Assembly (NCBI GenBank): GCA_905182995.1
Contig: CAJJDP010000139.1
Location: forward strand, 42,519-106,518
Direction: 5' to 3'
DNA length: 64,000 bases
Source of the DNA: Paramecium octaurelia
Lineage: Eukaryota; Ciliophora; Oligohymenophorea; Peniculida; Parameciidae
Positions 60,084-64,000 of the stretch are shown one piece after another. A model generated the notes under the pieces. It searched no databases. It was not told where the DNA came from and saw nothing but the letters and a program-made list of their open reading frames with translations. The first letter of the stretch is position 1. Each line of letters starts with the position of its first letter. Both the position numbers and the translations under genes were made by a program.

Positions 60084-61768
60084 ATGGCTTTTTTATTTGA
60101 AGAAGATCGAGGATTGACATAGATAAAAGATCCTTATCCACATCTAGGTCCTGGAGTGTATCAGATTCCAGAGCAGCAACCCAAAACTGCGTATGCTCCT
60201 TTCCTTTCAACTGGGAAGAGACAAGTTGAGATGACAAACAAATAAAAAACATAATTCCCAGGCCCGGGGTAATATGAAGTTTAGTAGAATATGGGGGACT
60301 CAGGAGTGCAAGCATACATGAATAAAAGCACAATCATAGTCAAGGTTTAGGGTAATGGGAGTAGTTCCTTCAAGAGTGGAATCGAGAGATTTCAACAGGA
60401 TAAAAAGGTGAAGGAAGTAAGTTATAACTATAAATTCAGATTCCAGGGCCAGGACATTATGACACTGTTAAAAATAACTCTCAAAATAAACAAGCACCTT
60501 CGTTTCAAAATTAAAAATTAGACGATATTAGAAATCAAAATCTCAGGAGGCGAATTAACTCAATTCCTGAACCAAAATCATAAATAGGAATGGTTTATGA
60601 AGACATTGAAACTTTGGCTCAGCATCAAAGAGTACTTTAAGAGTAAAAGAAATAAAAAGTTGTAGGCCCAACTACTTACGAAATTCCACAGACAAAACAA
60701 GCAAAAGGTGTTTCTTGGGACAAAAGCACGAAGCCTCGATTTCAATAAGAATAATCTACGGATCTTGGACCTGGTAAGTATAGTGTTCCTGATGAAAAAA
60801 AGAAGAAAAACAAATCTCCAGCATTCCTATCTGAAACTGTTAGATCGTATTATGACAAATTAATTTATAAGACCAATAGAGAAATTAATGCTGGCTTAAG
60901 GAAATAAATTAATTACAAAGATCAATACTCTCCAGGACCTGGTTAATACAATGATGGTAGAGTGTCAATCAAAGTTCAAAAAAAGGCAAAGGAATTTCAA
61001 TTTTTTGGTTCCTCCTTAGAAAGATTCAGACAGAACAATGAACAATCAGTTGGTCCTGGAGATTACAGAATTGAGGACTCTTCATTTGATTAATTGGTAA
61101 AGAAGAAAAATTATACTAACGCTACCTTTTTGAGTTCCACTGGTAAAGGCGATCTAATAAACTCTGATGAATAATTACCTGGTCCAGGAGCATATTATGT
61201 CTAAAATGATCTTTACACAGACTTAATTCGTAAATAAGACAGAGGGATTAGTGGATACTTGGGCGGTAAGGAGAAAAGATTTTATGATAAACCTCCACTT
61301 TGCAAGGCTGGGCCAGGAAGTTATGACATTAATAAAGGAGAGAAAAAGAGAGCTGTGAGTTCTTGTTTTAAATCTTCTTCCAAAAGAGATGCTGTCAATA
61401 AGAGTTGTGGTCCTGAAATTGGGTAATATAAATTGGATCAAGAAACCATTGGATATAGAATGTAAAAATAGTTGAAATTTTTAAAAAATCTATAAAAGAT
61501 AGATGTTTAAAAACCTGGGTTTGATTGCGCTGAACCTAGATTTAGAGAGAATTAAGAAATGGTCTATAACATGTCTTTTACTGAAGCCAATCAATAACCA
61601 ATAGGATCAGTCAAATAAGTAACTGCTCCATTTAAATCATAATAACCTCGTCTGGCATATATTAGAAGACAATTCACCCCTGGAGTTGGCAAGTATTAGG
61701 TTGACTCCAACAATTGGAAAATCAATAGTTTCAATACGCATTACAATAAAATACTATCAGACTCATGA
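60084..61768 (+). CDS. Sperm-tail PG-rich repeat protein (STPG2-like)
   Basis: One 23-nt intron (60417-60439) gives 553 residues. At least nine PGPGxY-type repeats occur along the chain: LGPGVYQIP, FPGPGQYEV, IPGPGHYDT, LGPGKYSVP, SPGPGQYND, VGPGDYRIE, LPGPGAYYV, AGPGSYDIN and TPGVGKYQV, with F-x-S/ST segments between (SSSFKSGIERF; TFLSSTGKGD). This is the STPGR/SHIPPO family, which coats or lies inside axonemal microtubules. The length and the start (FLFEEDRGLTQIKDPYPHLG) suit STPG2, though orthology within the family is inference. It should be expressed with other ciliary genes such as the CFAP100-like neighbour. Confidence 0.9.
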
Positions 61769-61988
61769 TTGTTTGTATAAAGATTTTCTATTAATTAAAC
61801 AGATTTTATAATTTTATAGAACTATTGAAAATCATATAGGAGGTGTATAAAATGTGACTCCCTTATATTCATTTGGGAATTCTTTCAAATACATAATAAT
61901 CTTCATTTTTATTTATATATATGTATTAAAGGTTTATGTTGATAAATTTTTTAGATTCAAATGAATAAAATAAATAATATAATATTAA

Positions 61989-63623
61989 ATGTCAGAGAAA
62001 TTGCCCTAGATTCATAAAGTGAATAAAAGCGACATTCAAAGTCCATTTCGTTATCCATCTGATGAAGAAGTGTTTTTGTTTAGAGAATAAGACCGTAAAA
62101 AGCAAGAGGCTCAAAACAATGGAGAGATGCATATATGGGACAAGAAAACTGCTACAAATAGAACTTAATTAAAGCATTTCAAAGTATGATTGTTACATCA
62201 CTTTTAGTCATATGAGACTTAAATTGATGATAAATTTAAATCGAAAACTGCGTATAATGATAAGGATAAGAAAGTAATAAATGAGGCATTACAAATAATT
62301 CAAGAACGAAAGAAACAAAGAGCGAAGGGAGTATCAAAGGAACCTATTGTTACCCTTTTGGAATAGAAGAAGGAAATGTTTTTAGTATCAAAGGCTCACG
62401 GGATAATTGAGGAAGAGATCGATAAGTTAAAGTTAATGTCAAAGGAGAAGAAGGAGGCTTTGGAATAGAGTTTGAAAATGTTGGAAACTGATAATGAGAA
62501 TTTCTAAAAGTACTTGGATACCAATAAATAACAAAAATTGGATGCAGAATAGAAAGCTGATTAAGAAGTGAAGGAGAAGAAAGCAAAGGAATCTGAGATC
62601 AAGTCTATCAACATAAAGATAACAAGTTTGAGGGCAGAGAAAACAAGGAATGAGGAGGCTGTTAATAATTATATGGATCATAAGAAATTCTTGGATAAAT
62701 TGGCTCCGAAAGAGTGGCACGATGCAAAGGAGAAGAAACGATAATAATTAGTGAATAGATTGAAGGAGGAATTAATTAAAAGTAAGGGACTAACAGATAA
62801 ACAATTTTAATAAATGGTAGACAATAAAAAGCTGTAATAAAATACAAATTGATATTTATTAGAGATGAGTTGGAAGAATTCGAAGATGAATATGAAATGT
62901 ATTTTAAATAACCATCGTAATTGGTGGAGATATTTAATGATTTGGAAGAAAGAAATTTATTTTTAATATAAACTACTTAAGATGCAGAATAAAACTTGGA
63001 AGAATTGAAAACTAAATTTAATAAAATAAAAAAGTCCCTTGATGATAAAGTATTTACACTGCAATAGAACAAGGAGCAATTGAAAAAGAATTATGAAGTA
63101 AATGATATAACCAATATTTAGAATGTGTGTTAACAAATTAAGACATTGTAATTAAAAGGAACAGAGAAGAATGCTAAGAAAGATCATAAGGAACTGAGAA
63201 AATAAATAATTGAAGTTTGTGAAAATTTCCCTAATGAAATTCAAGGAGTGCATGATTTATAAAATAAAGAGACCTTGGATATCTTGGTTCAGATTGAATT
63301 GCACCTAGAGAGACAGTTGAAGTAGATTCGATCGTTTCGACCAGATAGAGTTGAGAGCTTTGTAAAAACATAAATGATAAATGTAGAGATAAGAATGTGA
63401 AAGAGATTGGAAGGTTAAATAAAGGGATTCAAACAACTTAAAATTAAAGTAGGAAGAAGAGAGAAGAATCAAAGCCAATTAAGAAAAGATAATGTAGCCA
63501 AGCAAGAAGAAAACTGGAAGATAACCTATGTTTCGATCTAAACCATTTGATAGAGTCATAGTCTAATAAGAGGAGAGTGTTAATAATGAGGAATTGGAAG
63601 ATTAAAAGTACTTCATGGAATGA
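61989..63623 (+). CDS. CFAP100: CFAP100-like axonemal protein (MIA complex)
   Basis: Four introns (62184-62207, 62834-62862, 63098-63121, 63362-63386) give 510 residues. The N-terminus has SPFRYPSDEEVFLFREQDRK, like the conserved PF(K/R)xPxD-xxVFxLR block of CFAP100. A DUF4200-type coiled coil follows, with DHKKFLDKLAPKEWHDAKE matching the family signature. The C-terminus RDSNNLKLKQEEERRIKA and KKKTGRQPMFRSKP agrees with CFAP100/MIA1 tails. With CFAP73 it forms the MIA complex near the inner dynein arm I1 of the axoneme and affects ciliary beat. No other MIA gene is in the window. Confidence 0.88.
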
Positions 63624-63834
63624 AGATTCCAATATTCAAACAGTTGATTATTATTATTATCTATAAAATTTAGACTTACCTTCTTTAGCATTTCTGACAT
63701 TGATCTATAGTTAAAGAATCAAATTAGTTCCTTTGATTGAGGTTAGTTTTGAATATATTTTATTATTGATAATATCATTTTTATTAAAATCAAATGAGTT
63801 ATTGTTTTTGATATGGCTAATTAACAATATTATC

Positions 63835-64000
63835 ATGGAATTAATTGTTTGGGCTGGAAGTTTCTTTGTAATCATTGCCTCATTAATTGATAATTAATTG
63901 AAGCAATAATATTTTATAAATAATGATATAAAAGTGTAAGGAGGGTCTTAGATAAATAGATATATTTGGATAAACAATTAACTTGAGTTTTAGATAGGAA
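63835..64000 (+). CDS. 5' part of an uncharacterised gene, cut by window end
   Basis: A frame from ATG 63835 stays open to the last base (about 55 residues) with a hydrophobic start MELIVWAGSFFVIIASLI that could be a signal peptide or anchor. The frame then continues polar (DIKVQGGSQINRYIWINN). An overlapping frame from ATG 63813 is also possible, so the start is uncertain. Confidence 0.33.

Noticed and set aside
62350..62720. Two Leu/Ser-rich minus-strand frames
   Set aside because: They are the antisense of the coiled-coil region of the CFAP100-like gene, where GAA/AAG codons read as Leu/Phe/Ser on the other strand.
1..64000. CRISPR arrays, transposases, tRNA and rRNA genes
   Set aside because: No regularly spaced repeats, transposase motifs, tRNA-like cloverleaf or rRNA-like segments were recognised on reading both strands; small tRNAs could still be missed without a covariance search.

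Overview
The window reads as macronuclear DNA of a ciliate, most likely a Paramecium. It is very AT-rich. Long reading frames appear only when TAA and TAG are read as glutamine and TGA is the sole stop. Almost every multi-exon gene is interrupted by tiny introns of 20 to 31 nt, mostly GTA...TAG, whose removal restores the frame. Models were built by hand translation; for every complete model the spliced length is a multiple of three. No rRNA, tRNA, CRISPR array or transposon was recognised. Two sequences of about 1.3 kb occur twice, each pair separated by a single N, which looks like unmerged contig ends.

Layout. 1-3.5 kb: C-terminal part of a probable KA1-domain protein (kinase tail), an assembly duplication, and a probable mitochondrial protein. 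3.7-10.6 kb: an ankyrin-anoctamin membrane protein, an uncharacterised Gln-rich protein and an EF-hand protein. 11-18 kb: sparse; a small protein, a three-repeat MYB protein and short uncertain genes in AT-rich DNA. 18.5-23.2 kb: a very large multi-pass membrane protein. 24.7-31 kb: a coiled-coil membrane protein, an acyl-CoA delta-9 desaturase and a Ser/Thr kinase. 31.7-35.2 kb: small compact genes. 35.2-40.2 kb: AT-rich, with the second assembly duplication.

40.2-53.3 kb is a very dense block: coiled-coil protein, TMEM218-like protein, RAD54B-like ATPase, tail-anchored protein, acylation-motif protein, coiled-coil protein, membrane-anchored protein, RING-H2 ligase, importin-alpha-like ARM protein, arrestin-fold protein and a CNOT11-like CCR4-NOT subunit. 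Intergenic distances there are often only 20 to 110 bp. 55.5-59.4 kb holds a cysteine-rich surface-protein-like gene broken by frameshifts. 60-63.6 kb holds two axonemal genes, an STPG2-like PG-repeat protein and a CFAP100-like protein. A partial frame runs off the end.

The genes do not form an operon or pathway. The recurring theme is ordinary ciliate cell biology: cilia (TMEM218-like, STPG2-like, CFAP100-like, EF-hand), membranes (anoctamin, desaturase, RING ligase, large membrane proteins), and nuclear or RNA functions (MYB, RAD54B, importin-alpha-like, CNOT11).
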